Origin: Acidobacteriota bacterium
GTDB lineage: Bacteria; Acidobacteriota; Thermoanaerobaculia; Multivoradales; J023
Reading direction: 5' to 3'
DNA: 64,000 bases
Assembly: GCA_029263315.1 (NCBI GenBank)
Contig: JAJCXR010000041.1
Location: 186,001 to 250,000 of the forward strand
Shown: positions 9,232-18,925 of the stretch, one piece after another
Numbering within the stretch: the first letter of the stretch is position 1
Layout of the letters: every line of letters starts with the position of its first letter
Notes under the pieces: model-generated
The model's input: only the letters and a program-made list of their open reading frames with translations
Told to the model about the DNA's origin: nothing
The model's database searches: none
Translations under genes and position numbers: made by a program

Positions 9232-9537
9232 GGGGGTACATCCCTTGTCTGAGAACAGTTCAAGTTTCGGAGGCCAGTGCTGGCCTTCCCTTCTGGTCAG
9301 CTGAGGGCCCTTGGTGACCAGCTAGACATACCCATAAGCAAATAGAATACCAACTCTCAAGGGGACGTGTGGGCCCTGTAAACCCCGGTTGTATCGTCCG
9401 ACCCACCACAGTGTGAACCTTCGGAAGCCGCGGAGGCCGGCCGTTTTCGACCGGATTCGGCCGGAAACGGCCAAGCTCTGGGCGAAATCGCCCAGGAGGC
9501 GCCGAATTGTGCACAGGGAAATGCCCAGCCCAACCGG
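9232..9537. other. Intergenic region with two strong hairpins
   Basis: No gene seen. This is the downstream side of the ABC-export operon and the upstream side of the subtilase. Two adjacent hairpins occur: 9439-9472 (GGCCGTTT...AAACGGCC outer stem with a GC-rich, partly paired inside) and 9478-9495 (7-bp CTGGGCG/CGCCCAG, loop AAAT). Neither has a U-tract. They may end the operon transcript or protect its 3' end. Confidence 0.5.
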
Positions 9538-10746
9538 CTACCTTCGATCGGCGATCCGGGTTCCCGCGGCCACTCGATCGGTGGGATGCACGACCAGCTT
9601 CTCACCACCTTCGAGGCCTTGGACGACTTGCGCCACCAGGCTGTTGCGGCGCCCGAGGCGAATCGTCTGAAACCGAGCCCGTCCACCATCTTCGACAAAA
9701 ACAGCCCATTCCTGGCCGTCTCGAAACAGGGCGGTGAGTGGCACCATGAGGGCGTCGTCACTCTGCCAGAGGATGATGCGGGTCTCGACTTGATAGCCAT
9801 GGCCCAGCCGCTGCCACTGGGAGCGCGGCGTGGTGAAATCGATCAACACGTTGACCCTCTGCTCTTCGATTCCAAGGGCCGAGACTTTGGTGAAGCCAAA
9901 GGGCTCGACCCGTTGGACGCGACCCTCGAGGGCATGCTCGCCGCCCCAACGCTCGATCAACACCCGCTGCCCCGCTTCGACCTTGACCGCATCGGTCGAC
10001 AGCAGATCGACGACGATCTCGAGTCGGCTCGGATCGCCGATCTGCAATAGCGGCTCTCCCATGGTGACCACCCGTTCGCTGGGATCGAAGATCTGGAGCA
10101 CTTGGCCGCTGATCGGCGCCGTGATGGGTACACAGGCGCATTCACCCGATCGTCTCTGAGAAGTGGCCGGCGACAGGAGCTGGGCTCGGGCTCGATCGAC
10201 TTCGAACTGAGCGACGTGAAGCGCTTCCCGGGCGGTGTCGACGGCAGCACCCGTCGCCTTGTAGGCACGCTCGGCGTTGTCAAAGTCCCGTTGTGCGATG
10301 GTGCCGTCACGAATCAGCTCCACTGCCCGCTGATATTCAGCCCGGGCGAATTCCAGCTCGGCCCCGACTCGCTCGAGGTCGCTGATGGCTCGCTGATGGG
10401 CCGCTTCAGCAACCCGCAAGCCGGCTTTGGCCTGCGCCTCGCTGCGCGGGTCGAGGAACGAGGGGTCGACCGGCTCGAGCTCCGCCAGAACGGTTTGCTG
10501 GGCGGCGACCGAATCACCGGCGTGGACTTCGATGCGCCGCACCCTACCGGTCACCGGAGCCGAAAGGGTGAAGACGTCGTGCACCCGGGTGAAGCCTTCC
10601 TCAGCGACCGTCGACATCATGGGACCGCGCTCGACCGTCGCCAGGTCGATCAGCATGGCCCGCGGGTAAAAAGCGAAAGCAAGGCCCAGGATGACGGCCA
10701 GTCCGATCGTTCCCCACACCAAACGTCGCTTCGTCTCTGCTCTCAT
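9538..10746 (-). CDS. HlyD/RND-type periplasmic adaptor (membrane fusion protein)
   Basis: A 402-residue adaptor that would link an inner-membrane ABC transporter to an outer-membrane channel. Seen: one N-terminal membrane anchor (about 9-27); a lipoyl-like half-motif (FTLSAPVTGRVRRIEVHAGDSV, shown in part) near residue 60; a long alpha-hairpin of Ala/Glu/Arg-rich helices (about 95-205); the second lipoyl half with PITAPISGQVLQI (about 215); then beta-barrel and membrane-proximal domains. It is last in a three-gene operon, 4 bases after the permease gene, the arrangement of MacAB-type export systems. The cargo is unknown. Confidence 0.9.
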   Translation of the reverse strand: MRAETKRRLVWGTIGLAVILGLAFAFYPRAMLIDLATVERGPMMSTVAEEGFTRVHDVFTLSAPVTGRVRRIEVHAGDSVAAQQTVLAELEPVDPSFLDPRSEAQAKAGLRVAEAAHQRAISDLERVGAELEFARAEYQRAVELIRDGTIAQRDFDNAERAYKATGAAVDTAREALHVAQFEVDRARAQLLSPATSQRRSGECACVPITAPISGQVLQIFDPSERVVTMGEPLLQIGDPSRLEIVVDLLSTDAVKVEAGQRVLIERWGGEHALEGRVQRVEPFGFTKVSALGIEEQRVNVLIDFTTPRSQWQRLGHGYQVETRIILWQSDDALMVPLTALFRDGQEWAVFVEDGGRARFQTIRLGRRNSLVAQVVQGLEGGEKLVVHPTDRVAAGTRIADRR

Positions 10747-10750
10747 GTCC

Positions 10751-13117
10751 TCACTCCCTCGTCTTGAGCACTTCGATCAGATTCAGTCGGTCGATCCGTC
10801 GCCGAACCAATAGCGCCGAAGCTGTAGCGACGGTGAGCGTGATCAGGATGGCCACGCCGTAGGTTGCCGGCTCGATCGCAATGGGTATGCGAAACAACTC
10901 CGTACGGAAGGCCGAGCTCATGATGCCGGCGAGCCCACGCCCGACAACACAGCCAATGGGCAGTGCCAAGACCACCAGCGCCGCCATCTCACCGAGCAGG
11001 ATGTAGGCCACTTCGGGCTTTCGGAAACCCAGGACGCGCAGCGTCGCCAGCTCGCGTCCACGCTCCGAGAGGGCGATGCGTGCACTGTTGTAGGCAACCC
11101 CGAAGCCGAGGGCGCAAGCGAAAGCGACAAAGAACGAGATGAAGACCAAGGTGTGCTCGGCCAAGGACTCGTTGAATTCGTCGACCGCCGCCTGACGCAG
11201 CATGACCGCCGACACCATGGGGGTCCGCTTGAGCTCGGAGAAAAGCTCATTTTGCCGGTTCGCGTCGAGCAGAAGACTGACGTATCCGATGCGCGGGCGC
11301 TCGTCGAGCAAGCGGTGGAGCGCCTCGAAATGAATATAGGCGGGCATACCGATTCCGGTCTCGAAGAGTGCCACCACCGGTAGCTGAGCCGTTGGACGAC
11401 GGCCCTCGCGCACGTCGACCCAAACCCAGTCCCCGGGCTGCACACCGAGCTTCTCTGCCAGGACGGTGGACAGCACCAGCCCCGACTCGGGCACCGCCAC
11501 GTCGCGGCCCGACGCCTCGTCGAACACCGGCTGCAACACGGCGCCGGACGGCAGGCCGATCAGGCTGCCCCGGTGGCGTACCGGTCCCACCTCGAAGTCG
11601 ACGGCGATGATCCGCGAGCCCTCGGCAGCGAGCACCCCAGGCATGTGGGCCAGATCATTGACCACCGTCGGGGCCTGCGGTGTGGCGAGCCCCACCGAGG
11701 CGTGTTGATGCTGAGCGTCGAAGAAGAAGCGCTGCGCCAGGTAGGCGATCGAGTCGGTCCACTGCAAAGCGAGCACCAGCACACCGACGGCGAAGGCCAG
11801 ACCCAAACATGAGGTCGCCGTCCGAAGAGGCCAGCGGGCCATGTTGCGGAGGATGATGCGGCTCGGCTGGTCGAGCCACTTGGCAGCTCGGGTCGTGTTC
11901 CAGCGCGCCAAGCGAAAGGTCGCCGGAGCGGGCGGCTGCATGGCCTGAGCCGGCGGCAGCAGCGCCGCCCGGCGCACCGATCCCAGGGCGCCACCGAGGG
12001 CCGCCACCAGACTGAGCCCCGCGCCGATGGCAAAACCTTCGGCACTGGGCCGGTAGAGCAACAACGGAAAGCGGAACGACTCGGCGTACATCTGGGTGTA
12101 GGCACGCCCAAACCAGCCGCCGGCCACCGTCCCGATGAGAATACCGAAAGCGGCGATCAACAGGACGAGCTTGGTGTAGTGCCAGCCGATGGCCCGATTG
12201 CGGTAGCCGAACGCCTTCAGCAGACCAATCTGACTCCGCTCGATGGCGATCAAACGATCGAGCAGCATGTTGGTCAAGAAGGCAGCCACCACCAAGAAGA
12301 TCGCCGGCAGCAGCGTGGCCATGGTGCGCAATTGCTCGATCTCATTCATCACAAACCAATTGGAAAGCTGATCCGCCCGGGCGATGGCGCCGGTACCGCC
12401 GTAGGGCTCGAGGATCTCATCGAGCTGAGCGATGACCTCCTCCGGTGAGGTACCGCGGGTCAGCGACAGGGTGAGATCATTGAACGCCGAGTCGAGGTCG
12501 AAGGCGGCAGCCAGGGCATCTTCGCCCATGAAGACGATACCGAAGCGCAGATCATCGGCCATCAATGAGCCTGGCCCCAGGGCATAGACGAACTCAGGGG
12601 ACAGCGCGATACCCACCACCGTCAGGGTGCGGCGGGCACCGTTGAGCACCGCCGCCAGCTGATCGCCGGGCAGCAGCCCGTGGGCTTCGGCGAAGGGCTC
12701 ATTGAGCACCACCTCGTCGTGCCGATCTGCGTCGGGGGTACGACCGCGCCGCAGCGCCAACCGGTTGAGCACCGGTTGCTGGCCGTGCGGCAACGAGACC
12801 AGATGACCGATCACTGGCTCCTCGAAACCTTCGACATCGAGCGTTGCGTAGTGCACGATCCGCGGCTGCACGGCTTGCACCCCGCGGAGGTCCCGAATGC
12901 GCTCGCTCAGGTGACGCGGGGCTCGCTCGAGATGCGCAAAGACATCGGCCATACGGTAGCGCTCGTAATAGGCGTCCGCGGTGTCGTAGAGGGCCTCCAG
13001 GGTGGACAGCGACATGATGAGCAGAGCGACGCCCGAAGCAATGATCAAACCGATGGCGGCGACCTGACTACGCAGGTGCCAGATATCGCGCAGCAGCTTG
13101 ATGTCGAGGGCACGCAT
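10751..13117 (-). CDS. ABC transporter permease with two FtsX domains
   Basis: A 788-residue permease with the MacB/LolC-type architecture in duplicate: a membrane helix at 17-38, a large periplasmic region, three helices around 265-390, a fourth around 430-450, a second periplasmic region, and three final helices (about 655-775) ending in RRIDRLNLIEVLKTRE. Such permeases use mechanotransmission to push substrates through an adaptor and outer-membrane pore rather than carrying them across the inner membrane (family knowledge). One base separates it from the ATPase gene upstream and 4 bases from the adaptor gene downstream, so the three are surely co-expressed. Confidence 0.9.
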   Translation of the reverse strand: MRALDIKLLRDIWHLRSQVAAIGLIIASGVALLIMSLSTLEALYDTADAYYERYRMADVFAHLERAPRHLSERIRDLRGVQAVQPRIVHYATLDVEGFEEPVIGHLVSLPHGQQPVLNRLALRRGRTPDADRHDEVVLNEPFAEAHGLLPGDQLAAVLNGARRTLTVVGIALSPEFVYALGPGSLMADDLRFGIVFMGEDALAAAFDLDSAFNDLTLSLTRGTSPEEVIAQLDEILEPYGGTGAIARADQLSNWFVMNEIEQLRTMATLLPAIFLVVAAFLTNMLLDRLIAIERSQIGLLKAFGYRNRAIGWHYTKLVLLIAAFGILIGTVAGGWFGRAYTQMYAESFRFPLLLYRPSAEGFAIGAGLSLVAALGGALGSVRRAALLPPAQAMQPPAPATFRLARWNTTRAAKWLDQPSRIILRNMARWPLRTATSCLGLAFAVGVLVLALQWTDSIAYLAQRFFFDAQHQHASVGLATPQAPTVVNDLAHMPGVLAAEGSRIIAVDFEVGPVRHRGSLIGLPSGAVLQPVFDEASGRDVAVPESGLVLSTVLAEKLGVQPGDWVWVDVREGRRPTAQLPVVALFETGIGMPAYIHFEALHRLLDERPRIGYVSLLLDANRQNELFSELKRTPMVSAVMLRQAAVDEFNESLAEHTLVFISFFVAFACALGFGVAYNSARIALSERGRELATLRVLGFRKPEVAYILLGEMAALVVLALPIGCVVGRGLAGIMSSAFRTELFRIPIAIEPATYGVAILITLTVATASALLVRRRIDRLNLIEVLKTRE

Positions 13118-13118
13118 C

Positions 13119-13868
13119 TCACCAACTCAGCTGGCTTGGGCGGAGGCGTCGATCATTGACTTCGGTGCTCGCGATGCGACCGTCGACCATGCGCAAGACA
13201 CGGTCTGCCATGCTGCCGATCACCTGGTTGTGGGTGATCACCGCCGCCGTGGTACCAAGCTCCCGGTTGATGCGCTCGATGGCCTCCAGCACCAAGATGC
13301 CGGTCTCGATGTCGAGCGCGCCGGTGGGCTCATCGCAGAGCAGTATCTGCGGCTGCTTGGCGATGGCGCGAGCGATCGCCACCCGCTGCTGCTCGCCACC
13401 GGACAACTGGGCCGGGAAGTGATTGAGGCGATCTCCGAGTCCGACCAGCTCGAGGGCCGAGGCCGGATCGAGAGGCTGAGGCGCGATCTCCGTCACCAAA
13501 GCGACATTCTCACGTGCGGTCAGGCTCGGAATCAGGTTGTAGAACTGGAAGACAAAACCCACATGCTCGCGCCGATAGTCAGTCAGCGCCTCTTCGTCCG
13601 CCGAGATCAAGTCGTGGTCCTGGAACGTCACCTCACCGCTGGTCGGCACGTCCAATCCACCGATGATGTTCAAGAGGGTCGACTTACCTGACCCGGAGAC
13701 ACCGAGCAGCACCAGCAGCTCGCCTTCATAGAGATCGAGATCCACACCCCGTAGGGCGTGCACCTCTACTTGACCACTGGTGTAGACCTTGGTCAGCCCG
13801 CGAGCCCGAAGACCGACTTTTTCCGAGCCCGCACCGGGTTGCTGCTGACTTTTGGGGATCGAGGTCAT
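13119..13868 (-). CDS. ABC transporter ATP-binding protein (LolD/MacB type)
   Basis: A 249-residue ATPase and first gene of the exporter operon. Visible: Walker [13 protein letters not shown] (about 57-68), the Q-loop in [15 protein letters not shown] signature [14 protein letters not shown] (about 160), and Walker [13 protein letters not shown] (about 180), with the switch His in AVITHN (about 215). The family drives lipoprotein release, antibiotic efflux or export of other hydrophobic cargo. With the dedicated permease and adaptor next to it, a tripartite efflux or export role is likely. Confidence 0.93.
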   Translation of the reverse strand: MTSIPKSQQQPGAGSEKVGLRARGLTKVYTSGQVEVHALRGVDLDLYEGELLVLLGVSGSGKSTLLNIIGGLDVPTSGEVTFQDHDLISADEEALTDYRREHVGFVFQFYNLIPSLTARENVALVTEIAPQPLDPASALELVGLGDRLNHFPAQLSGGEQQRVAIARAIAKQPQILLCDEPTGALDIETGILVLEAIERINRELGTTAAVITHNQVIGSMADRVLRMVDGRIASTEVNDRRLRPSQLSW

Positions 13869-14128
13869 CTACGAGGTCCTTCCGGGGCGCACAGGTTGGA
13901 CAAATTGCGTACTTGTCGAGCGCAGCTTGGCGGTCTCGTGGCTTCCCGGCGCGTCTGGAATCAAGTCGCGGCAGCCACCCAAGACGACCGGTCCTACTAC
14001 TCCATCAAATCTAGGATGCCTTTGCGCCGCCCGACGGAAGGTGCCGTCTGTCCTCTGCACCCACCCCATGAGGCTGGAGATCTTGAAGAATTCGAAAATC
14101 CCTTCCTAGACGGGCTCTTGATCCGGAG

Positions 14129-14830
14129 CTACCTCTGCCCCTCAGGGCACAGGAGCTCCGAGGCCCGCCTACCGGCAATTTCGAGAGCTTCCCCGACCCT
14201 GCGTTGCCAAGTCATGAGATCCGGCTCCCTTTCCGGCTCCAGCGGCTCCCCGACCACCAACGCGACGCGGCTCCAGGGCCACGGAATCTCCCGGCGATCC
14301 CAGCGCCCGGCCAAGACCCGTTTGGGCCGTAAGGCCACTGCGATGGGATAAATGCACCAGCCAAGCCCACCCGCCAGCTGGATCGCGCCCCGTTTGACCT
14401 CATGGCGAGGCCCCAAAGGTCCGTCGACGGCCAAGCCTGCGGCAGGGGCGGTGGCGAGGGTCCGCGCCATGGTGGCCAAAGACGCGTCGCCACCGTGGTC
14501 CGGGATCTGCACCGCACGGTAGCCGAAGTGTCGGCAGATTTCAGCGATCACCGCACCGCGGGCCGACAGGCTCGTGAAGATCACCGCGTTGCGATTCTTG
14601 AGCAGGGCGAAGAGCGGAATATACGATCCGTGCCAGAACGCCGCGATGACACCACGGCCATCCGCCAAGGCTTGGTCGAAGGCCTCGAGCCCCTGCGTCT
14701 CCACTCGCCATGTGGCGTGCAGCCCCCGAAGCACCATCGTCCACAGCCAGCCCAGCAACCACGGCCGGCACTTCGCACGCCAAATCCGCGGCGTCCACAC
14801 TCGGCGCGCCGCCTGACGATTCGGACTCAA
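14129..14830 (-). CDS. DUF374 lysophospholipid-acyltransferase-like protein
   Basis: About 233 residues. The segment AAFWHGSYIPLF carries the His of DUF374 acyltransferases (a variant of the HX4D/PlsC fold used to acylate lipid A-like or glycolipid precursors); later VDGPLGPRHEVKRGAIQLA is the family's substrate-site block. Start choice: TTG at 14828-14830 overlaps the stop codon of the glycosyltransferase (TTGA). The same unusual coupling recurs at 30634 and 37596, and GAGGG lies before it; an ATG-less extension to 14890 would overlap the upstream gene by 64 bases. Last gene of the glycosidase-GT4 operon, which suggests acylation of the glycan or glycolipid made there. Confidence 0.8.
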   Translation of the reverse strand: MSPNRQAARRVWTPRIWRAKCRPWLLGWLWTMVLRGLHATWRVETQGLEAFDQALADGRGVIAAFWHGSYIPLFALLKNRNAVIFTSLSARGAVIAEICRHFGYRAVQIPDHGGDASLATMARTLATAPAAGLAVDGPLGPRHEVKRGAIQLAGGLGWCIYPIAVALRPKRVLAGRWDRREIPWPWSRVALVVGEPLEPEREPDLMTWQRRVGEALEIAGRRASELLCPEGQR

Positions 14831-16176
14831 GGGGAGCCCTCGCTCGTGTCCTTCAGCGTCTCGGCGAGGGCATGGCCTATATTGCGCCAAATCTTCAGCT
14901 CTTCGGCGAAGCGGAGGCGCGCCCGGTGCCAGGCGCCGGCTTTTCGGTCGACGAAGCCGCTCTGGTCGATCAATCCTCGATAGAGCTCACGGGTCTTGGA
15001 GGCGGTGTGCTCGATGGAGAAACGACGTGAGGTGGCCGCCAAGGCGATCGCCATGGCCTGCCTGCGCTGCGCATCGAGGTCCGCAATCCACGCCAGGGCA
15101 TCGGCAAAGTCGTCGCTGCCCGCTGCGGTCAAGAGCCGACCGTTGATTCGATCCTCCACCACCTCGCGGACACCCGAGGCATCGAGTGCCACCACCGGCG
15201 CGCCTGCGGCCATGGCTTCGGTCAGGACCATGCCCTGGGTCTCGCTGGTGGAAGCGAAGGCGAAGACATCCATGGCCGCGTAGACGTCCGCCAGGTCACG
15301 TCGACTCTCGAGAAGCCCAACGTGATGGAGGCGCCGCTCGAGCTCCACGGCCGCCTCACCATCGCCGGCCCCGTGTACCAAAACGTTTCCGAGACGCTCC
15401 CGAAACGGCTCGAGGGACGGGCCCAGGCCCGCCAACAGCATGTGGGATGAGGGGTGGTCGACCATGAAGCGACCGATTGCGCCGGCCAGAAAATCAAGAT
15501 TTTTCTCCGGTGCCAAGCGTCCCACATGGCCGACGACAAAGGCATCCTTCGGAATCCCATGACGCTCGCGGACCCCTTGCCGATCACCCGAGGCGAAGAC
15601 CTCGATCTCGACACCCGTCGGGATGACCTCGATCGGCGTTTTCACTTGGCGATCTAGGAGCAACCCGCGAATCGATTCACTGGGTGCGATCACCGCATCG
15701 CAGAGGTTGCAATACCCTACGGCCAGATCGATGGCGGCCTTTTGCAACGACGGCACGTCTCCCGGGACATAGTGGGTGTAGCGCTCGTAAAGGGTGTGAT
15801 GAGTGAAGACGAGCGGCAGCTCTCGTGCCGCCGAAGCGCGCAGCGCGCTGTCGCCGAGCAAGAAGGGATGGTGAGAGTGAACGATGTCCGGACGAAAACG
15901 ATCGAGCGCCGAAGACACCAGCCCGGGCACCGGCATGGGCACTGAAAAGTCGCTGCCGTTCCAGTTTTGAATCGCCGGCACCCGCACCACGTGATTGTAG
16001 GCATCCGGGTGAGAAGCGGAGTGGCGCCCATGGCGAGCCTCGTCTCCTTCGTAATGCGGCGCCACGACCATCACCCGATGCCCGCGCCGTCGATGCACCT
16101 CGGCGAAACCCGCAACGCTGCGGGCCACCCCTCCGACGTGGGGCAAGTACGTATTCGTGAACATGACGATATTCAT
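14827..16176 (-). CDS. GT4-type glycosyltransferase
   Basis: A 449-residue retaining GT-B glycosyltransferase. The N-terminus MNIVMFTNTYLPHVGGVARSV is the glycine-rich donor loop; the C-terminal half has VGHVGRLAPEKNLDFLAGAI and the E-x7-E-like motif (SETQGMVLTEAMAAGAPVVA), with FASTSETQG typical of mannosyl/glucosyl transferases of the PimB/alpha-glucosyl diacylglycerol synthase type. The start is ATG 16176, behind CTGGAGGTGC. It overlaps the stop of the glycosidase gene by 4 bases (ATGA), so they are translationally coupled. The substrate is probably a lipid or glycan acceptor in the envelope (inference from the DUF374 partner). Confidence 0.9.
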   Translation of the reverse strand: MNIVMFTNTYLPHVGGVARSVAGFAEVHRRRGHRVMVVAPHYEGDEARHGRHSASHPDAYNHVVRVPAIQNWNGSDFSVPMPVPGLVSSALDRFRPDIVHSHHPFLLGDSALRASAARELPLVFTHHTLYERYTHYVPGDVPSLQKAAIDLAVGYCNLCDAVIAPSESIRGLLLDRQVKTPIEVIPTGVEIEVFASGDRQGVRERHGIPKDAFVVGHVGRLAPEKNLDFLAGAIGRFMVDHPSSHMLLAGLGPSLEPFRERLGNVLVHGAGDGEAAVELERRLHHVGLLESRRDLADVYAAMDVFAFASTSETQGMVLTEAMAAGAPVVALDASGVREVVEDRINGRLLTAAGSDDFADALAWIADLDAQRRQAMAIALAATSRRFSIEHTASKTRELYRGLIDQSGFVDRKAGAWHRARLRFAEELKIWRNIGHALAETLKDTSEGSP

Positions 16177-18530
16177 CGAGGCACCTCCAGAAGTCGCTGC
16201 GCGTCCGCGGCGGGTATGACGATGGATCCATGGCGACCGGTGGTCGACGCCCGCTGCGCTACCCGGCCCATGGGCTGCACGCTGACCGCCGGTTCTTCGC
16301 CTCGCCAGTCGCCATGCCAGGAGATACGTACCGCGCCGGTCTCCGGAGACTCGGAGGCAGCTTCCACGGTGACGGTGATCGGCCCCCACGAGGTCGGCGT
16401 CGGCCCGAAGCTCCTTCGTCCACCGTCCGCCCATCGCTCGGTCATCCCCGCGGCGAGCACCAAGCCCTCGTCCTCTTCGCGCACGAAGCTGTTGCGCAGC
16501 AGCAAGATCCACTCAGCGGCAGCCCAGGCATGCTGCCCATCACCCATACAGCCACCGCCGGTCCGCGGATGCACGGCTTCCGGCCATTGCCCGGTCGGTG
16601 ATGCCAGCCCGGCGACGGTGGCGGTCAGCTGAGCAGCTCGCGGATCGCCGGCCCGCTGTAGCACTTGCGCCACGTGGAGTGTCAAATAGGGATTGATGCC
16701 GGAATGGATCATGTCCTGAAAGAAGCCTCCGGCCACGAAGCAACACTTGAGGAGAAACTCCACCGAATCGAGGAGCCGGGGATCCGTAGGCGACCAGAGG
16801 GCCAGCGGATAGCCCGCAGCCAGGCTACCGATGACCCCGGCATCGAGACGGCGATGGGGCGAGGCGGGCACCGCCGGTCGGCCAAGCCGTTGCCGCACCT
16901 GGTCGAGGCTTCTATCGATCGCCTGCTCGAGATCCGCCGCCTCGGCGAGACACCAGGCGGCGTCTTTGGGTCCGCCGAGGTCGGCGAGCAGCCGGGCGGC
17001 GCAGCGCAGACCTTTGACACTCCAGAAATCGTCCCAATAGTAGTAGTCGTTGGGGCCGAGATGCTCGGCGGAAAATCCCGCCGGAAGCAGGCCGGCATAC
17101 AGCGAGCCGTCACGCGGCATGCGCATGTCGCCTATCCATCGCGCAGATTTGCGAATGGCGGTGCGCCAAGCCTCCTTGGGCCGACGTCCGCTCAGGCGGC
17201 AGGCTCGCTCTAAAATCCACAACGCTTCACCGTTGGAGTCCCACTCACCTTCCTGCGACAGAAAATGACCCTTGCGCGTCTGGCGAGCCGGAAAGGTATC
17301 GAGCACCCGCTCGACCCGATCGAAGAGCCCCAGGCAGAGCAGGCCGTCGAGGATGAAGGCGGCGTCGCGGAACCAAAAACGCAAATACGTGTAGGGTCCC
17401 GGGTAGACGTCATCCGGCGAATGCAAGATCAGGGTGCGCACGGCAGCGTCGTAGAGGAAACGCTGATCGGAGTCCGGCGTCTCGAAACCTGGACAGGTCT
17501 CGAGAACGTCAGACCACGTAGGCTCGGAAGAGCCTGCGGATGGTGGATCATCGCGCCCCACCCGCCATTGTGCCGCCGGCGAGGCGCCGGGCCGCGGCCG
17601 GTGCACATGGGCCGGCCGCCTGAGGGGCAGAACCAGGCGAAGGATGCGCGACCGTGTCGGTTGCAGGCGGTAGAGGGCCGCTGCCGTCGCCATGCCGACT
17701 CGGCACTCGATATGCCCGTCAGCCTCGTCTTCGGGCTCGTGGAGATGGGCCCGCACATCGCCTCGGTGGTAGCTCGAGAGCTTGTGGATTTCCACCGGTG
17801 GATCGAGCCTCACCGCCGGCCGGTGATCGATGCTCCAGCCGTCGCGTCCCGATGACAGTTCGATGTGATGGATGAAGCTGACCCCTTCGGGATTGTAGGG
17901 TCTCAATGCGGCGACGAGATGCGCCGGGCGGTCATCGCTCGTGCCCTCGAAAGTTAGGCAAAGCTCGGCGCCGTGCTCAGCGCGGCGCAGCTCGACGCGG
18001 GATTCCAGGTGCAGGCCTTGATCCTCGACCGTCGTCAAGACGGCGATTCCGCCTTCCAGATCGAGACTCTGGGACGACCGGTCGGCGCGCGACGGTACGA
18101 GGCAGTGCCCCGCCTCGTCGATGATCCAAGCATCGAGTGACCAACCATCCCAGAGCGGTGTCACCAAACCCCGTGGGTCGACGATGGGCAGCGCCGGGAA
18201 GTCCGGAAGGCCCACCGCGGTCCAATTGCGATGCGTCAGGTTGACGTGAGTGACCGAGAAGGCACGGGGCAAGAAGGCGTCATCGTAAGGGTCATATTGG
18301 CGCTCGACCCAAAACGGCCAGATCCAATCGAGGTTGTATTGGATGGCGCTACTGTTGAGCAGCCCACGGGCATGAAAGACCAGGCCGGCGCGCAGCAGCT
18401 CCAGCGGCTCCTTGACCTCCAGCGGCTGAGCGAAGCTTTCGAGGCGAGACAGCAGCTTGACCGGATCGATCAGGCCGCGGGAACGGGCCAAACGACCGAT
18501 CAGCTGTTTCCATGGAAACCAACGCAGCAT
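16173..18530 (-). CDS. Six-hairpin glycoside hydrolase-like protein (MGH1/GH15-like)
   Basis: A 785-residue protein with an N-terminal beta-sandwich-like part (about 60-330) and a C-terminal alpha/alpha toroid (about 340-740) of the glucoamylase/amylo-glucosidase kind. Indicators are YTYLRFWFRDAAFILDGL, EGEWDSNGEALWIL and LGPNDYYYWDDFWSVKGL, aromatic/acid-rich blocks that line the catalytic cleft in such enzymes. Asp and Glu in these blocks are candidate catalytic residues. The start is ATG 18530 with AGGAGG 4 bases before it; a longer frame exists but is not needed. No signal peptide, so it probably acts in the cytoplasm, for example trimming the glycan built by the coupled GT4. Family assignment is moderate. 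Confidence 0.75.
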   Translation of the reverse strand: MLRWFPWKQLIGRLARSRGLIDPVKLLSRLESFAQPLEVKEPLELLRAGLVFHARGLLNSSAIQYNLDWIWPFWVERQYDPYDDAFLPRAFSVTHVNLTHRNWTAVGLPDFPALPIVDPRGLVTPLWDGWSLDAWIIDEAGHCLVPSRADRSSQSLDLEGGIAVLTTVEDQGLHLESRVELRRAEHGAELCLTFEGTSDDRPAHLVAALRPYNPEGVSFIHHIELSSGRDGWSIDHRPAVRLDPPVEIHKLSSYHRGDVRAHLHEPEDEADGHIECRVGMATAAALYRLQPTRSRILRLVLPLRRPAHVHRPRPGASPAAQWRVGRDDPPSAGSSEPTWSDVLETCPGFETPDSDQRFLYDAAVRTLILHSPDDVYPGPYTYLRFWFRDAAFILDGLLCLGLFDRVERVLDTFPARQTRKGHFLSQEGEWDSNGEALWILERACRLSGRRPKEAWRTAIRKSARWIGDMRMPRDGSLYAGLLPAGFSAEHLGPNDYYYWDDFWSVKGLRCAARLLADLGGPKDAAWCLAEAADLEQAIDRSLDQVRQRLGRPAVPASPHRRLDAGVIGSLAAGYPLALWSPTDPRLLDSVEFLLKCCFVAGGFFQDMIHSGINPYLTLHVAQVLQRAGDPRAAQLTATVAGLASPTGQWPEAVHPRTGGGCMGDGQHAWAAAEWILLLRNSFVREEDEGLVLAAGMTERWADGGRRSFGPTPTSWGPITVTVEAASESPETGAVRISWHGDWRGEEPAVSVQPMGRVAQRASTTGRHGSIVIPAADAQRLLEVPR

Positions 18531-18654
18531 GAATCCTCCTTCCCACTCGACTCCGTGCGAGTCCAGCTTACTGCCCTGGAGGAGCTCCAGCGACAGCCGG
18601 ATGTATGGGAGACGGTCACTCCGTCGGGTGGTGAGGCCGGGCGCTCGTACCACC

Positions 18655-18925
18655 CCGGCGGCCGTCCGAGCGCCCAGACCGGCGCGCCGCGGCCCAGGCC
18701 ACGGGTCGGGTCGAGGGCCAGCCCGCGCACTGTTTTTTCGTCCAGGTGGCTCTCGACCTCGACCCGCACGCCCTGCGCTCCAACCTGCAGTAGGCTCCGC
18801 GTCGCCGGCAACCGGGTGTCGAAGAAGACATTCACCACACCACCGCGCACCGCGGTCACATGGCCGCGGACGGCGCCGCGCTCAGCTCCTCGATCAACGC
18901 CTTGGCCTGTCGCCGGTTGAGTCAT
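18655..18925 (-). pseudogene. 5' fragment of an ATP synthase beta-subunit gene (atpD-like)
   Basis: The first about 85 codons encode the N-terminal beta-barrel of an F-type ATPase beta subunit: HVTAVRGGVVNVFFDTRLP, then VEVESHLDEKTVRGLALDPT and RGLGRGAPV, closest in style to the Na+-type N-ATPase operon beta subunits. Similarity stops abruptly after this, and the frame runs on with unrelated sequence to about 18500, where the glycosidase start lies. The nucleotide-binding domain (GGAGVGKT) and C-terminal domain are missing. Its ATG overlaps the stop of the PolX-like gene (ATGA), so it may still be translated. No other ATPase genes are present. Confidence 0.8.
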
